64,000 bases of DNA from Curvibacter sp. GWA2_63_95 (GCA_001795455.1 MGPB01000030.1:1-64000), one strand, 5' to 3'; shown: positions 1-9,718, counted from the first letter of the stretch. The notes: a model not told the origin generated them from the sequence alone. Numbers and translations: made by a program.

Positions 1-228
1 CACGTGGTCGTTGATGGTATTAACTTGGTGAAAAAACACACCAAGCCAAATCCCATGAAGGGCACAACCGGCGGCATCGTTGAAAAGACCATGCCCATTC
101 ACCAATCCAACGTGGCAATCTTCAATGCTGCGACTGGCAAGGCTGACCGTGTTGGTATCAAGGTGCTGGCGGATGGTAAGCGTGTTCGCGTTTACAAATC
201 CAGCGGCGAAGAAATCAAGGTGGCATAA
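1..228 (+). CDS. rplX: 50S ribosomal protein L24 (5' truncated)
   Basis: The visible 75 residues match the C-terminal three quarters of bacterial L24, an early assembly protein of the 50S subunit. Diagnostic stretches are [13 protein letters not shown] and [18 protein letters not shown]. The reading frame is open to the left edge, and about 30 N-terminal residues are missing compared with the roughly 105-residue family, so the GTG at position 4 is not the start. It lies 2 bases before rplE in the spc operon order. Confidence 0.96.
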   Translation, partial: HVVVDGINLVKKHTKPNPMKGTTGGIVEKTMPIHQSNVAIFNAATGKADRVGIKVLADGKRVRVYKSSGEEIKVA

Positions 229-230
229 CC

Positions 231-770
231 ATGGCACGTCTCCAACAACACTACCGCGAAAAAGTGGCAGCTGAGCTGACAGCCAAGTTTGGCTACACCT
301 CGCCCATGCAAGTGCCCCGTTTGACCAAGATCACTCTGAACATGGGTGTGAGCGAAGCGGTTGCCGACAAGAAGGTTATGGATAACGCTGTCAGCGACCT
401 GACCAAAATTGCAGGCCAAAAGCCTGTGGTGACCAAGTCCAAGAAAGCTATCGCTGGTTTCAAAATCCGCGAAAACCAGGCTATTGGCTGCATGGTGACT
501 TTGCGTGGCGTTCAGATGTATGAATTCCTGGATCGTTTCGTGACGGTGGCTTTGCCCCGTGTTCGCGACTTCCGTGGTATTTCTGGTCGTGCGTTCGATG
601 GCCGTGGTAACTACAACATCGGCGTCAAAGAGCAGATCATTTTTCCTGAAATTGAATACGACAAGGTTGATGCCTTGCGCGGCCTCAATATCAGTATCAC
701 CACAACGGCCAAGACCGACGAAGAGTGCAAGGCGCTGCTCGCTGGTTTCCGCTTTCCGTTCAAGAACTGA
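231..770 (+). CDS. rplE: 50S ribosomal protein L5
   Basis: This 179-residue protein has the normal L5 length. L5 binds 5S rRNA and helps form the central protuberance of the 50S subunit. Typical L5 stretches are visible, including [16 protein letters not shown] near residue 31 and the C-terminal [15 protein letters not shown]. The ATG lies 2 bases after the rplX stop, which indicates translational coupling. It is followed directly by rpsN. Confidence 0.98.
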   Translation: MARLQQHYREKVAAELTAKFGYTSPMQVPRLTKITLNMGVSEAVADKKVMDNAVSDLTKIAGQKPVVTKSKKAIAGFKIRENQAIGCMVTLRGVQMYEFLDRFVTVALPRVRDFRGISGRAFDGRGNYNIGVKEQIIFPEIEYDKVDALRGLNISITTTAKTDEECKALLAGFRFPFKN

Positions 771-778
771 GGTCACCT

Positions 779-1084
779 ATGGCAAAAATGGCTTTAATCC
801 AGCGCGAGCTGAAGCGTGATCAGCTGGCTGCCAAGTACGCGAAGAAATACGCGGAACTGAAGGCTGTCGCAGGTGATGCAAAGCGTTCTGACGAAGAGCG
901 CGCAGCAGCCCGTTTGGGTCTGCAAAAGTTGCCCCGCAACGCAAACCCCACACGCCAGCGTAACCGCTGCTCCATTACGGGTCGTCCCCGTGGAACGTTC
1001 CAGCACTTCGGTCTGGCTCGTGCGAAGATCCGTGAAATGGCTTTTGCCGGTGAGATTCCCGGCATTGTCAAGGCCAGCTGGTAA
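779..1084 (+). CDS. rpsN: 30S ribosomal protein S14 (long, zinc-free form)
   Basis: S14 is a 30S head protein. The start is the ATG at 779, giving 101 residues beginning [21 protein letters not shown] ribosome-binding sequence overlaps the rplE stop a few bases upstream. An in-frame start farther upstream would run into rplE and has no S14 homology. Only one cysteine is present (in CSITGRPRG), so this is the long form without the CxxC zinc ribbon, as usual in proteobacteria. Confidence 0.97.
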   Translation: MAKMALIQRELKRDQLAAKYAKKYAELKAVAGDAKRSDEERAAARLGLQKLPRNANPTRQRNRCSITGRPRGTFQHFGLARAKIREMAFAGEIPGIVKASW

Positions 1085-1102
1085 GCGATAGGAGAACTGA
1101 AC

Positions 1103-1498
1103 ATGAGTATGAGTGATCCCATCGCCGACCTGTTGACACGCATTCGCAATGCACAAATGGTTGCCAAGACGACTGTCTCGGTGCCTTCTTCCAAAGTGAA
1201 GATTGCCATTGCCCAAGTGTTGAAAGACGAAGGCTACATTGACGGCTTCAAAGTTTCTACCGAAGGTGGAAAGGCTGAACTCGAAATCGCCTTGAAATAT
1301 TACGCCGGTCGCCCAGTGATCGAACGTATTGAGCGTGTAAGCCGTCCCGGCCTGCGCGTGTACCGTGGTAGCGAAGCAATTCCGCAAGTCCAAAATGGAC
1401 TCGGTGTCGCTATCGTGACCACCCCCAAGGGTGTTATGACTGATCGCAAAGCGCGTGCCTCCGGTGTCGGTGGCGAAGTGCTGTGCTACGTCGCTTAA
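1103..1498 (+). CDS. rpsH: 30S ribosomal protein S8
   Basis: This 131-residue protein starts [18 protein letters not shown], the standard S8 N-terminus, and ends with the GGEVLCYVA tail. S8 binds the central domain of 16S rRNA. In Escherichia coli it is also the translational repressor of the spc operon. A GGAGA sequence lies 7 bases before the ATG. A second in-frame ATG at 1109 is possible but less well spaced. Confidence 0.98.
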   Translation: MSMSDPIADLLTRIRNAQMVAKTTVSVPSSKVKIAIAQVLKDEGYIDGFKVSTEGGKAELEIALKYYAGRPVIERIERVSRPGLRVYRGSEAIPQVQNGLGVAIVTTPKGVMTDRKARASGVGGEVLCYVA

Positions 1499-1522
1499 CA
1501 CTACATTGAGGAGTAATAAACA

Positions 1523-2056
1523 ATGTCCCGTGTAGGCAAACTTCCTGTCACCATCCCTGCGGGTGTCGAGGTGTCCATCAAGGCTGATCAAATCAGCGTG
1601 AAGGGTACTGGCGGCTCTCTGCAGTTGGCTCAAAACAGCCTGGTGAAAATCGCTAATGACGCTGGCAAGCTCAGCTTCCAGCCCGCCAATGAATCCCGTG
1701 AAGCTGACGCAATGACCGGTACTTTCCGCCAGTTGGTCAACAACATGGTGGTTGGTGTGACCAAGGGTTTTGAGCGCAAGCTGACCCTGATTGGTGTGGG
1801 TTACAAAGCACAAGCGTCCGGCAACAAGTTGAACTTGGCTGTGGGGTACTCCCACCCAGTCAACCTGGATATGCCTGTTGGTATCACCGTGGCTACCCCC
1901 ACGCCCACCGAAATCTTGATCAAGGGTGCTGATCGCCAACGTGTTGGCCAGATTGCAGCCGAGATTCGTGCGATTCGTCCTCCTGAGCCTTACAAGGGCA
2001 AGGGCATCCGCTATGCGGATGAGAAGATCACGATCAAAGAAACCAAGAAGAAATAA
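1523..2056 (+). CDS. rplF: 50S ribosomal protein L6
   Basis: This 177-residue L6 is full length, with [17 protein letters not shown] at the N-terminus and the conserved second-domain signature [12 protein letters not shown] near residue 153. L6 sits near the base of the L7/L12 stalk and supports factor binding. GAGGAG precedes the ATG. It is followed 11 bases later by rplR. Confidence 0.98.
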   Translation: MSRVGKLPVTIPAGVEVSIKADQISVKGTGGSLQLAQNSLVKIANDAGKLSFQPANESREADAMTGTFRQLVNNMVVGVTKGFERKLTLIGVGYKAQASGNKLNLAVGYSHPVNLDMPVGITVATPTPTEILIKGADRQRVGQIAAEIRAIRPPEPYKGKGIRYADEKITIKETKKK

Positions 2057-2067
2057 GGAGCTGCAAC

Positions 2068-2433
2068 ATGTTGACCAAAAAAGAGCAGCGTCTTCGCAGA
2101 GCCCGTCAAACCCGTATCCGCATTGCAACGCAAGGCGTGGCACGTTTGACAGTGACACGCACCAATCTGCACATCTACGCCAGCGTTATCTCTGGCGACG
2201 GCGGCAAGGTGCTGGCAAGTGCATCCACTGCAGAAGCAGAAGTGCGCAAGTCCCTGGGTGCAGCAGGCAAGGGCGGCAACGTCGCCGCAGCCCAGATCAT
2301 TGGCAAGCGCGTGGCTGAAAAAGCCAAGGCAGTGGGTGTGGAGAAGGTCGCGTTCGATCGCTCCGGATTCGCCTACCATGGTCGCGTCAAGGCGTTGGCA
2401 GATGCCGCGCGTGAAGCTGGCTTGCAGTTCTAA
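2068..2433 (+). CDS. rplR: 50S ribosomal protein L18
   Basis: This 121-residue L18, with L5 and L25, binds 5S rRNA. The basic N-terminus ([19 protein letters not shown]) and the C-terminal [21 protein letters not shown] are characteristic. The start has AAGGAG 8 bases upstream. It sits between rplF and rpsE as in the standard spc order. Confidence 0.98.
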   Translation: MLTKKEQRLRRARQTRIRIATQGVARLTVTRTNLHIYASVISGDGGKVLASASTAEAEVRKSLGAAGKGGNVAAAQIIGKRVAEKAKAVGVEKVAFDRSGFAYHGRVKALADAAREAGLQF

Positions 2434-2450
2434 GCAGATCGGAAATAAAG

Positions 2451-2975
2451 ATGGCTAAAGTTCAAGCAAAAATGCAAGGTAAGGCCGAGGGTCCTGAGGA
2501 CGGTCTGCGCGAGAAGATGATCGCGATCAATCGCGTCACCAAAGTGGTAAAGGGCGGCCGTATTCTCGGTTTCGCTGCTTTGACCGTGGTGGGTGATGGC
2601 GATGGTCGCATTGGTATGGGTAAAGGCAAATCCAAAGAAGTCCCTGCAGCAGTGCAGAAGGCTATGGAAGAGGCCCGTCGCAACATGCTCAAGGTCTCCT
2701 TGAAAAACGGCACCATTCACCACAAAGTGATGGGCCACCACGGCGCGGCCAGTGTCATGATGGCGCCAGCTCCCAAGGGTACCGGCATCATCGCTGGCGG
2801 TCCTATGCGCGCAGTGTTTGAAGTGGTTGGTATTACTGACATCGTGGCCAAGAGCCATGGTTCTTCCAACCCCTACAACATGGTTCGTGCCACTTTGGAT
2901 GCCCTGTCTGTGTCTACAACACCGTCGGAAGTTGCAGCCAAACGCGGCAAGACTGTTGAAGAAATCTTCGCCTAA
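2451..2975 (+). CDS. rpsE: 30S ribosomal protein S5
   Basis: This 174-residue S5 carries the double-stranded-RNA-binding N-terminal fold ([18 protein letters not shown]) and the C-terminal fold ending with the [20 protein letters not shown] stretch. S5 contributes to decoding fidelity and mRNA helicase activity at the entry channel. The length is normal and no truncation is seen. Confidence 0.98.
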   Translation: MAKVQAKMQGKAEGPEDGLREKMIAINRVTKVVKGGRILGFAALTVVGDGDGRIGMGKGKSKEVPAAVQKAMEEARRNMLKVSLKNGTIHHKVMGHHGAASVMMAPAPKGTGIIAGGPMRAVFEVVGITDIVAKSHGSSNPYNMVRATLDALSVSTTPSEVAAKRGKTVEEIFA

Positions 2976-2989
2976 TCGAGGAATTCAAA

Positions 2990-3172
2990 ATGACAACACA
3001 ACAAACTGTGAAGATCCAATTGGTGCGTAGCCCAATTGGTACAAAAGAATCCCACCGTGCAACTGTGCGTGGTTTGGGTCTGCGCAAGCTCAACAGTACC
3101 AGTGAGTTGCAAGACACACCGGCTGTGCGCGGAATGATCAACAAGATCAGCTACCTGGTCAAAGTGCTCTAA
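2990..3172 (+). CDS. rpmD: 50S ribosomal protein L30
   Basis: This 60-residue L30 has the typical [20 protein letters not shown] start and the [12 protein letters not shown] end. The short bacterial form has one ferredoxin-like domain. It lies 14 bases after rpsE and directly before rplO, the expected spc position. Confidence 0.97.
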   Translation: MTTQQTVKIQLVRSPIGTKESHRATVRGLGLRKLNSTSELQDTPAVRGMINKISYLVKVL

Positions 3173-3181
3173 AGGTTGATG

Positions 3182-3613
3182 ATGGAACTCAATAACATCA
3201 AGCCCGCAGAGGGTGCAAAGCACGCGAAGCGTCGCGTCGGCCGTGGTATCGGTTCCGGTCTGGGTAAAACCGCCGGCCGTGGTCACAAAGGTCAAAAGTC
3301 CCGTTCGGGCGGCTACCACAAGGTTGGCTTTGAAGGCGGTCAGATGCCTATGCATCGTCGTTTGCCCAAGCGTGGCTTCAAGTCGCACTTGCTGCAGTTC
3401 AATGCAGAAATCACCTTGACGGCTCTGGAAGCGCTGGGCGCGGCTGAAGTGGATCTGTTGTCGCTTAAGCAAGCAGGTCTCGTAGGTCAATTGGCCAAGG
3501 TCGTGAAGGTCATCAATACCGGCGCGATTGCCAAGGCTGTCAAGCTCAATGGTATTGGTGCAACCGCTGGTGCCAAAGCTGCGATTGAAGCAGCTGGCGG
3601 AAGCGTTGCGTAA
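3182..3613 (+). CDS. rplO: 50S ribosomal protein L15
   Basis: L15 is a late-assembly 50S protein. With the ATG at 3182 the product is 143 residues, starting [22 protein letters not shown]. Two alternative in-frame starts (TTG 3176, ATG 3179) lie immediately upstream. The AAAGG at 3171-3175 gives best spacing to 3182. The glycine- and arginine-rich region around residues 17-55 ([19 protein letters not shown]) is the L15 signature. Confidence 0.96.
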   Translation: MELNNIKPAEGAKHAKRRVGRGIGSGLGKTAGRGHKGQKSRSGGYHKVGFEGGQMPMHRRLPKRGFKSHLLQFNAEITLTALEALGAAEVDLLSLKQAGLVGQLAKVVKVINTGAIAKAVKLNGIGATAGAKAAIEAAGGSVA

Positions 3614-3637
3614 GTTTGCTTAGGCGAAAGTTAGCAA

Positions 3638-4948
3638 GTGGCAACAAACGCGGCTCACACAGCAAAAACAGGTAAGTTCGGCGACTTGCGTCGTCGACTT
3701 GTCTTTTTGCTGCTCGCTCTGGTGGTTTACCGCCTGGGCGCACACATTCCTGTGCCTGGCATTGATCCTGCGCAGCTCCAGCAGCTGTTCAAGGGTCAGC
3801 AAGGCGGCATATTGAGCTTGTTCAATATGTTCTCTGGTGGTGCGCTTTCTCGCTTTACGATTTTTGCGCTGGGGATCATGCCGTACATTTCGGCCTCCAT
3901 CGTGATGCAGTTGTTGACATACGTCTTGCCGGCGTTTGAGCAACTGAAGAAAGAAGGCGAAGCAGGCCGTCGTAAGATTACGCAGTACACCCGCTATGGA
4001 ACGCTTGGTTTGGCACTGTTCCAATCCTTGGGTATTGCCATGGCGCTGGAGGCTTCTGCTGGCTTGGTTATTGCCCCTGGCTTCGGCTTCCGGATGACGA
4101 CAGTTGTGACCTTGACCGCCGGTACCATGTTTTTGATGTGGTTGGGCGAGCAGATTACTGAGCGCGGTTTGGGCAACGGAATTTCGATTCTGATCTTTGG
4201 CGGTATTGCTGCAGGTCTGCCCAATGCTGTGGGTGGTTTGTTGGAGTTGGTTCGCACCGGTTCGATGAGCATCATCGTGGCGTTGTTGATCGTTGTTTTG
4301 GTAGCGTTGGTTACCTACTTTGTAGTATTTGTTGAGCGTGGTCAACGCAAGATATTGGTGAACTATGCGCGTCGCCAGGTGGGTAACAAGGTCTATGGTG
4401 GACAGTCGTCTCATCTGCCCTTGAAGCTCAATATGGCGGGCGTGATTCCTCCGATCTTTGCTTCGTCGATCATCTTGCTGCCTGCAACCATTGCAAATTG
4501 GTTCAGTGCCGGAGACTCCATGCGCTGGCTAAAAGATATCTCCAGCACACTGAGTCCAGGTCAGCCGGTCTATGTGATGTTGTACGCGGCGGCGATTGTA
4601 TTTTTTTGTTTTTTCTACACGGCCTTGGTCTTTAACAGCCGTGAGACTGCCGATAACTTGAAAAAGAGCGGCGCGTTCATCCCGGGAATTCGGCCTGGTG
4701 ATCAGACAGCCAAATACATCGATAAAATACTGCTCCGCCTGACATTGGCTGGTGCGATTTACATCACCTTTGTATGTCTGTTGCCCGAGTTTTTGATCTT
4801 GAAGTACAACGTTCCGTTCTACTTCGGTGGCACTTCGCTATTGATCATTGTGGTGGTAACCATGGATTTCATGGCTCAAGTTCAGAACTACATGATGTCG
4901 CAGCAATATGAGTCACTGCTAAAGAAGGCGAACTTCAAGGCTTCTTGA
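3638..4948 (+). CDS. secY: Sec translocon channel subunit SecY
   Basis: SecY forms the protein-conducting channel of the inner membrane with SecE and SecG. The 436-residue product starts with GTG and has the conserved first segment with [14 protein letters not shown], the plug-region [24 protein letters not shown], and ten hydrophobic segments ending near [10 protein letters not shown]. It is the last protein gene of the spc block. No infA follows it here. Confidence 0.98.
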   Translation: MATNAAHTAKTGKFGDLRRRLVFLLLALVVYRLGAHIPVPGIDPAQLQQLFKGQQGGILSLFNMFSGGALSRFTIFALGIMPYISASIVMQLLTYVLPAFEQLKKEGEAGRRKITQYTRYGTLGLALFQSLGIAMALEASAGLVIAPGFGFRMTTVVTLTAGTMFLMWLGEQITERGLGNGISILIFGGIAAGLPNAVGGLLELVRTGSMSIIVALLIVVLVALVTYFVVFVERGQRKILVNYARRQVGNKVYGGQSSHLPLKLNMAGVIPPIFASSIILLPATIANWFSAGDSMRWLKDISSTLSPGQPVYVMLYAAAIVFFCFFYTALVFNSRETADNLKKSGAFIPGIRPGDQTAKYIDKILLRLTLAGAIYITFVCLLPEFLILKYNVPFYFGGTSLLIIVVVTMDFMAQVQNYMMSQQYESLLKKANFKAS

Positions 4949-5065
4949 AGATAGATCAAGTCGCACGGTTTCTATCGTGTGCACATTGTGTTTAGAACGA
5001 AAGTAACAGCGCATGTTCCGCGCGATTCAAAGTCGGAACGGGGCGAAGAGTTTTAGGAGAGAAAT

Positions 5066-5179
5066 ATGAAAGTTTCGGCTTCGGTCAAGAAAATTTGCCG
5101 TAACTGCAAAATTATCCGTCGCAAGGGCGTTGTGCGTGTGATCTGTACAGATCCACGTCACAAGCAGCGTCAGGGTTAA
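5066..5179 (+). CDS. rpmJ: 50S ribosomal protein L36
   Basis: A 37-codon gene begins [15 protein letters not shown] and ends DPRHKQRQG. It is the zinc-binding form of L36, with ligands Cys11, Cys14, Cys27 and His32 all present. TAGGAGAG lies just upstream of the ATG. It sits 117 bases after secY and 24 bases before rpsM, linking the spc and alpha operons. Confidence 0.97.
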   Translation: MKVSASVKKICRNCKIIRRKGVVRVICTDPRHKQRQG

Positions 5180-5203
5180 TTGCAAGAGTTTTAGAGGACG
5201 AAA

Positions 5204-5569
5204 ATGGCACGTATCGCTGGCATCAACATTCCGCCGCATCAGCATTCCGAAATTGGCTTGACAGCTATTTTTGGCATCGGTCGCACCCGCGCACGCAAAA
5301 TTTGCGAAGCTTGCGGCATTGCTTACTCCAAAAAAGTCAAAGACTTGACTGATGGTGATTTGGAGAAAATTCGCGACCAAATCGCTCAGTTTACAATTGA
5401 GGGTGATTTGCGTCGTGAAACAACCATGAACATCAAGCGTTTGATGGATATTGGTTGCTATCGCGGCTTCCGCCATCGTCGTGGCTTGCCCATGCGTGGG
5501 CAACGCACTCGCACGAACGCACGTACCCGCAAAGGCCCGCGTAAGGCTGCTGCGTCCTTGAAGAAATAA
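5204..5569 (+). CDS. rpsM: 30S ribosomal protein S13
   Basis: This 121-residue S13, a 30S head protein contacting the P-site tRNA and the 50S bridge, begins [20 protein letters not shown]. It contains the [20 protein letters not shown] basic tail typical of the family. It is the first gene of the alpha operon (rpsM-rpsK-rpsD-rpoA-rplQ). GAGGAC lies 6 bases before the ATG. Confidence 0.98.
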   Translation: MARIAGINIPPHQHSEIGLTAIFGIGRTRARKICEACGIAYSKKVKDLTDGDLEKIRDQIAQFTIEGDLRRETTMNIKRLMDIGCYRGFRHRRGLPMRGQRTRTNARTRKGPRKAAASLKK

Positions 5570-5584
5570 TTGGGATAAACCAAC

Positions 5585-5989
5585 ATGGCAAAAGCTCCCT
5601 CCAATAGCGCTGCACAGCGTGTTCGCAAGAAGGTTCGCAAGAACGTTGCGGACGGTATCGCACACGTGCATGCGTCGTTTAACAACACCATCATTACCAT
5701 CACCGATCGCCAAGGAAATGCTTTGTCCTGGGCTTCTTCCGGTGGTCAAGGTTTCAAGGGTTCGCGTAAATCCACACCGTTTGCTGCCCAGGTAGCATCC
5801 GAAGTGGCTGGACGAGCAGCCTTGGAGCAAGGTATCAAGAACCTCGACGTCGAGATCAAAGGCCCCGGTCCTGGTCGCGAATCCTCGGTTCGCGCCTTGG
5901 CAGCACTGGGTATTCGCATCAACATGATTGCTGATGTGACGCCCGTGCCGCACAACGGTTGCCGCCCTCAAAAGCGCCGCCGCATTTAA
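5585..5989 (+). CDS. rpsK: 30S ribosomal protein S11
   Basis: This 134-residue S11 forms part of the 30S platform near the Shine-Dalgarno cleft. Recognisable stretches are [20 protein letters not shown] and the C-terminal [18 protein letters not shown]. The position 15 bases after rpsM and before rpsD is standard. Confidence 0.98.
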   Translation: MAKAPSNSAAQRVRKKVRKNVADGIAHVHASFNNTIITITDRQGNALSWASSGGQGFKGSRKSTPFAAQVASEVAGRAALEQGIKNLDVEIKGPGPGRESSVRALAALGIRINMIADVTPVPHNGCRPQKRRRI

Positions 5990-6007
5990 TTTATCAACAA
6001 GCCCACC

Positions 6008-6047
6008 GCCGTCAACTTCCGTTGACGGCTCCCGCATTTGTATGCGG
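6008..6047 (+). promoter_or_regulatory. Tandem hairpins between rpsK and rpsD
   Basis: Two adjacent perfect stem-loops occupy the gap. GCCGTCAAC and GTTGACGGC (6008-6016, 6021-6029) enclose TTCC. CCGCAT and ATGCGG (6032-6037, 6042-6047) enclose TTGT. No long T-run follows, so they are not obvious terminators. They may be an attenuator, a processing site or a ribosomal protein target; that is inference. Confidence 0.6.
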
Positions 6048-6071
6048 CAGATGACATAAAAGGAAGTTCAA

Positions 6072-6695
6072 GTGGCACGCTATCTCGGCCCCAAGGCCAA
6101 ACTCTCCCGCCGCGAAGGCACGGACCTGTTCCTGAAGAGCGCACGTCGCTCCATTGGTGACAAGGCCAAATTCGACTCCAAGCCAGGTCAGCACGGACGC
6201 ACTTCGGGTGCCCGTACCTCCGACTACGGCCTGCAACTGCGCGAAAAGCAAAAAGTCAAACGCATGTACGGCGTGCTGGAGCGTCAGTTCCGTCGCTACT
6301 TTGCAGAAGCCGACCGCCGCAAGGGCAACACCGGTGCCAACCTGATGTTCCTGCTGGAATCGCGTCTGGACAACGTGGTGTACCGCATGGGCTTTGGCTC
6401 CACACGTGCCGAAGCACGCCAATTGGTCTCCCACAAGGCGCTGACTGTGAACGGCCAATCCGTGAACATTCCTTCGTACATGGTCAAGGCTGGTGACGTG
6501 ATCGCCGTGCGCGACAAGTCTAAGAAGCAGAACCGCATTGTCGAAGCCCTGCAGTTGGCCCAACAAGTCGGCATGCCTGCTTGGGTGGAAGTCAGCATCG
6601 AAAAGGCAGAAGGCACTTTCAAGGCAGTTCCCGACCGTGACCAATTCGGTGCCGACATCAACGAATCGTTGATCGTCGAACTGTATTCGCGCTAA
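6072..6695 (+). CDS. rpsD: 30S ribosomal protein S4
   Basis: S4 nucleates 30S assembly by binding 16S rRNA and in E. coli represses the alpha operon. The 207-residue product begins at a GTG ([20 protein letters not shown]), with AGGAAG 5 bases upstream. The N-terminal domain lacks the zinc cysteines. The S4 RNA-binding domain is visible around residues 97-160 ([20 protein letters not shown]). The 82-base gap before it holds two hairpins. Confidence 0.98.
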   Translation: MARYLGPKAKLSRREGTDLFLKSARRSIGDKAKFDSKPGQHGRTSGARTSDYGLQLREKQKVKRMYGVLERQFRRYFAEADRRKGNTGANLMFLLESRLDNVVYRMGFGSTRAEARQLVSHKALTVNGQSVNIPSYMVKAGDVIAVRDKSKKQNRIVEALQLAQQVGMPAWVEVSIEKAEGTFKAVPDRDQFGADINESLIVELYSR

Positions 6696-6720
6696 TAGCA
6701 TCTGAGTCGTTGAAATCGTT

Positions 6721-6747
6721 CCTACGTCGCGGGTCCCGCGATGTAGG
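6721..6747 (+). promoter_or_regulatory. Hairpin between rpsD and rpoA
   Basis: CCTACGTCGCGGG is followed almost immediately by its near-perfect reverse complement, with one G/T wobble and a very tight central loop. The 106-base rpsD-rpoA gap has no T-run after the stem. It may set the rpoA expression level or be a processing site; that is inference. Confidence 0.55.
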
Positions 6748-6801
6748 TGCTTCACCAGCCTTACTGACGTAACGAGTCGGGGGTATTGAGAGGAAGTTTG
6801 A

Positions 6802-7791
6802 ATGCAAAATAGTTTGCTGAAGCCCAAGTCCATCAGCGTTGAACAGACCGGTGTCAATCGCGCCAAAGTCGCTCTGGAGCCGTTTGAGCGTGGCTACGGC
6901 CATACGCTTGGCAATGCCCTGCGGCGTGTGCTCTTGTCTTCCATGCCTGGATTTGCAGCAACCGAAGTGACCATCGCAGGTGTGCTGCATGAGTACTCTT
7001 CGATCGACGGTGTGCAGGAAGATGTCGTGAACATTCTTCTGAACCTCAAGGGTGTGGTGTTCAAGCTCCACAACCGCGAAGAAGTGACCTTGAGCTTGCG
7101 CAAGGACTCCGACGGTGTTGTGACCGCCGCAGACATCCAGACTCCGCATGATGTTGAAATCATCAACCCTGAGCACGTGATTGCCACGCTGTCGCATGGC
7201 GGCAAACTGGACATGCAGATCAAGGTTGAAAAAGGCCGCGGCTATGTGCCCGGCAGCATGCGCCGTTACGCCGATGAACCCAACAAGTCCATTGGTCGCA
7301 TCGTTTTGGACGCATCGTTCTCTCCCGTGAAGCGCGTGAGCTACACAGTGGAAAGTGCGCGCGTTGAACAACGTACCGACTTGGACAAGCTGGTCGTCGA
7401 GATCGAAACCAATGGTGCCGTGTCTGCTGAAGACGCGGTGCGCGCATCGGCCAAGATCCTGGTGGAGCAGCTAGCTGTGTTTGCACAGCTGGAAGGCAGC
7501 GAGTTGGCTGCGTTCGACTCTCCTGCACCGCGCGGCAACACGCAGTTCGATCCGATTCTGCTGCGCCCCGTGGACGAGCTGGAATTGACCGTGCGTTCCG
7601 CCAACTGCCTGAAGGCCGAAAACATCTATTACATCGGTGACCTGATTCAGCGCACCGAGAACGAGTTGCTCAAGACTCCCAACCTGGGTCGCAAGTCGCT
7701 CAACGAAATCAAGGAAGTGTTGGCCTCTCGCGGTTTGACATTGGGAATGAAGCTGGAAAGCTGGCCTCCCGCTTCCCTGGAAAAGCGTTAA
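6802..7791 (+). CDS. rpoA: RNA polymerase alpha subunit
   Basis: This 329-residue alpha subunit has the assembly and dimerisation N-terminal domain ([29 protein letters not shown] near residues 21-50), a short linker, and the C-terminal domain that contacts UP elements and activators ([19 protein letters not shown] near 269, then [16 protein letters not shown]). AGAGGAAG precedes the ATG. It is full length and in the normal alpha operon position. Confidence 0.98.
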   Translation: MQNSLLKPKSISVEQTGVNRAKVALEPFERGYGHTLGNALRRVLLSSMPGFAATEVTIAGVLHEYSSIDGVQEDVVNILLNLKGVVFKLHNREEVTLSLRKDSDGVVTAADIQTPHDVEIINPEHVIATLSHGGKLDMQIKVEKGRGYVPGSMRRYADEPNKSIGRIVLDASFSPVKRVSYTVESARVEQRTDLDKLVVEIETNGAVSAEDAVRASAKILVEQLAVFAQLEGSELAAFDSPAPRGNTQFDPILLRPVDELELTVRSANCLKAENIYYIGDLIQRTENELLKTPNLGRKSLNEIKEVLASRGLTLGMKLESWPPASLEKR

Positions 7792-7799
7792 ACCAAATC

Positions 7800-7850
7800 G
7801 AACCCCCATGGGGTTCCGTGCCACGGGCAGTACCTGATCCGGCTGCCCGT
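7800..7850 (+). promoter_or_regulatory. Two hairpins between rpoA and rplQ
   Basis: GAACCCC/GGGGTTC (7800-7806, 7810-7816) is followed by ACGGGCAG/CTGCCCGT (7823-7830, 7843-7850), then TAATAAAA. The second stem with the AT-rich tail resembles a weak attenuator. rplQ starts 24 bases later with its own GAAGGA site. Confidence 0.5.
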
Positions 7851-7874
7851 TAATAAAACTGAAGGAAAATTACC

Positions 7875-8273
7875 ATGCGTCACGGACACGGACTACGTAA
7901 ACTCAATCGCACAAGCTCGCACCGCCTGGCAATGCTGCGCAACATGATGAACTCGTTGATCGAACACGAAGTCATCAAAACCACAGTACCCAAAGCCAAG
8001 GAGTTGCGCCGCGTTGTGGAGCCCATGATTACTTTGGCCAAAGAAGCCACTGTGGCCAACCGCCGTTTGGCCTTTGATCGCCTGCGCGACCGCGACAGCG
8101 TGACTAAGTTGTTTGACGTGCTGGGTCCCCGTTTCAAGGCCCGCCCCGGTGGCTATACCCGCATCCTGAAGATGGGCTTCCGCGTGGGTGACAATGCGCC
8201 CATGGCCTTGGTCGAATTGGTGGACCGCGCTGAAGAAGTTTCTGAAGTTTCTTCAGCAGCGGCAGCAGAATAG
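7875..8273 (+). CDS. rplQ: 50S ribosomal protein L17
   Basis: This 132-residue L17 starts [20 protein letters not shown], the family signature. It ends with an acidic, serine- and alanine-rich tail slightly longer than the E. coli protein. It is the last gene of the alpha operon. Its 3' end overlaps the promoter region of the following tRNA. Confidence 0.98.
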   Translation: MRHGHGLRKLNRTSSHRLAMLRNMMNSLIEHEVIKTTVPKAKELRRVVEPMITLAKEATVANRRLAFDRLRDRDSVTKLFDVLGPRFKARPGGYTRILKMGFRVGDNAPMALVELVDRAEEVSEVSSAAAAE

Positions 8274-8275
8274 GT

Positions 8276-8281
8276 TATAAT
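8276..8281 (+). promoter_or_regulatory. -10 box of the tRNA-fMet gene
   Basis: A perfect TATAAT lies 11 bases before the tRNA 5' end, in the right place for a transcript starting near 8288. The -35 region would fall inside the rplQ 3' end; the best candidate, TTCAGC near 8252, is poor. The tRNA may therefore be transcribed both from here and by read-through from the alpha operon. Confidence 0.55.
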
Positions 8282-8292
8282 TCAAGTCTTGA

Positions 8293-8369
<77 letters not shown>

Positions 8370-8395
8370 ATAGACACGTGGGATTCCACGACAGC

Positions 8396-8422
8396 AAAGG
8401 CTCACTTCGGTGAGCCTTTTTT
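8396..8422 (+). terminator. Rho-independent terminator after tRNA-fMet
   Basis: AAAGGCTCAC, loop TTCG, GTGAGCCTTT, followed by a run of T. The TTCG tetraloop and T-tract make this a textbook terminator, closing the tRNA-fMet (and possibly alpha operon) transcript. Confidence 0.9.
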
Positions 8423-8497
8423 GTTTGTAGCCCAGAAGTAGCCCGCCTGTTGCCGTCTTGTGTGGCTGCTCGCTATAGGGCCGCTTGCTGCGTCTCT

Positions 8498-8515
8498 AAA
8501 AATCGCCACGGCGAT
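8498..8515 (-). terminator. Terminator of the LysR gene (minus strand)
   Basis: Read on minus: ATCGC, loop CGTG, GCGAT, then TTTT. It lies 28 bases past the LysR stop codon. The stem is short, so strength is uncertain. Confidence 0.5.
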
Positions 8516-8542
8516 GTCTGATTTGCATTGAATGTGGGTGCG

Positions 8543-9571
8543 CTATACATCGGCAGCCGCTTCAAAGACTTCTCTTGCCACTGCGTTTTCAACATCACCC
8601 ACTAACGTGGGCACGCTCGGCTCCCCCCAACCCTTGCACATCGCCTCTGGCAAGGTACTCTTGCGCTGAATCAGATCGTGCTTGGCGAATAGCTCCGCAA
8701 TCCAGTCCACAAACACACGCACCTTGTTGCTCAGGTGGCGATTGGGTGGGTAGACCACGTAGATGGGCTTTGCTTCTGTGCACCAACCAGTAAACAGGGG
8801 CTCCAGCGTGCCGTTGCTGATGTGGTCCTGGATCAGGAAGGTAGCGGTGTAGAGCACGCCCAGGCCGGCAAGGGCTGCTGTCACGCCCGCGTTGGAGTCG
8901 TTGACCGAGAGCTTGTGTTTGCCATGGATCTCCACCGAGCCCTTTTCGCTGTGCAGGGTGAACGCATACAGCTTGCCGTCGCGCGGTGAGGCGTACCGGA
9001 TCATCTGGTGCGTGGTTTCCAACTCACTCGGGTGCTGCGGCGTACCGTGGCGCTTCAGGTACTCAGGCGATGCGCAGGTCATCATGTAGAACTCACCGAT
9101 GCGCCTAGCCACCAGCGACTGGTCGGTGATCTCGCCACCGCGCACCACGCAGTCTACATTCTCGGCAATGATGTCGATCGGCCGGTCGCTCACGCCCAGG
9201 TCGAGCTGGATGTCGGGGTAGCGGACATAAAAATCCGGCAACGCAGGAATGATGATGGCCAGGCCCAGCGACGAGGGCACGTCGACCTTCAGCTTGCCGC
9301 GTGGGTTGGCCTTAGCGCGTGACATGCTTGATTCGAGCTCCTGAACCTCACTCAGCAAACGGCTGGCCTGTTCGTAATACGCGGCGCCGTCCACAGTGAC
9401 CGTGACCATGCGGGTGGTGCGGTTGAGCAACTTGGTGTCCAGCTCTCTTTCCAGGTCCTGGATCAAGCGGGTCACCGAGGGTTTGGGCACTCCCATGGAG
9501 TCGGCGGCCTTGGTAAAAGTGCCCGCTTCCACGACCCGTACAAAAGCCTGCATGGCTGAAAACTTGTCCAT
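8543..9571 (-). CDS. LysR-family transcriptional regulator, probably of the efflux genes
   Basis: This 342-residue protein has an N-terminal winged helix-turn-helix (MDKFSAMQAFVRVVEAGTFT, then SVTRLIQDLERELDTKLL) and a LysR effector-binding domain from about residue 90. It is about 40 residues longer than the usual 300, with an unmatched C-terminal tail. It is divergent from the esterase-like gene and RND efflux genes, with a palindrome in the shared 147-base promoter region. By analogy to many LysR-efflux pairs (for example MexT-MexEF), it is inferred to control them. The effector is unknown. Confidence 0.93.
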   Translation of the reverse strand: MDKFSAMQAFVRVVEAGTFTKAADSMGVPKPSVTRLIQDLERELDTKLLNRTTRMVTVTVDGAAYYEQASRLLSEVQELESSMSRAKANPRGKLKVDVPSSLGLAIIIPALPDFYVRYPDIQLDLGVSDRPIDIIAENVDCVVRGGEITDQSLVARRIGEFYMMTCASPEYLKRHGTPQHPSELETTHQMIRYASPRDGKLYAFTLHSEKGSVEIHGKHKLSVNDSNAGVTAALAGLGVLYTATFLIQDHISNGTLEPLFTGWCTEAKPIYVVYPPNRHLSNKVRVFVDWIAELFAKHDLIQRKSTLPEAMCKGWGEPSVPTLVGDVENAVAREVFEAAADV

Positions 9572-9606
9572 AAAAATCCTGCCGCTTCACTGTGGGGGTG
9601 ATTTTA

Positions 9607-9626
9607 TTGTTTCACCCATGAAACAA
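9607..9626. promoter_or_regulatory. Palindromic operator candidate between LysR and efflux genes
   Basis: Arms TTGTTTCA and TGAAACAA are perfect inverted repeats with a 4-base spacer (CCCA), 35 bases upstream of the LysR start and about 93 bases before the + strand gene. A half-site-like CATGAA recurs at 9636. Position and symmetry fit a LysR autoregulatory site; that is inference. Confidence 0.6.
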
Positions 9627-9718
9627 AGTTTACTCATGAATGCTATTTATTTCGCTGACCATACGCCCTACATTCTGCTGCATCGCAACAAATTGAAGCC
9701 GTTTCCTGGCTTGGCAAG

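Noticed and set aside
794-2158. A 454-codon minus frame across rpsN-rplR
   Set aside because: It runs antisense to four highly conserved ribosomal genes.
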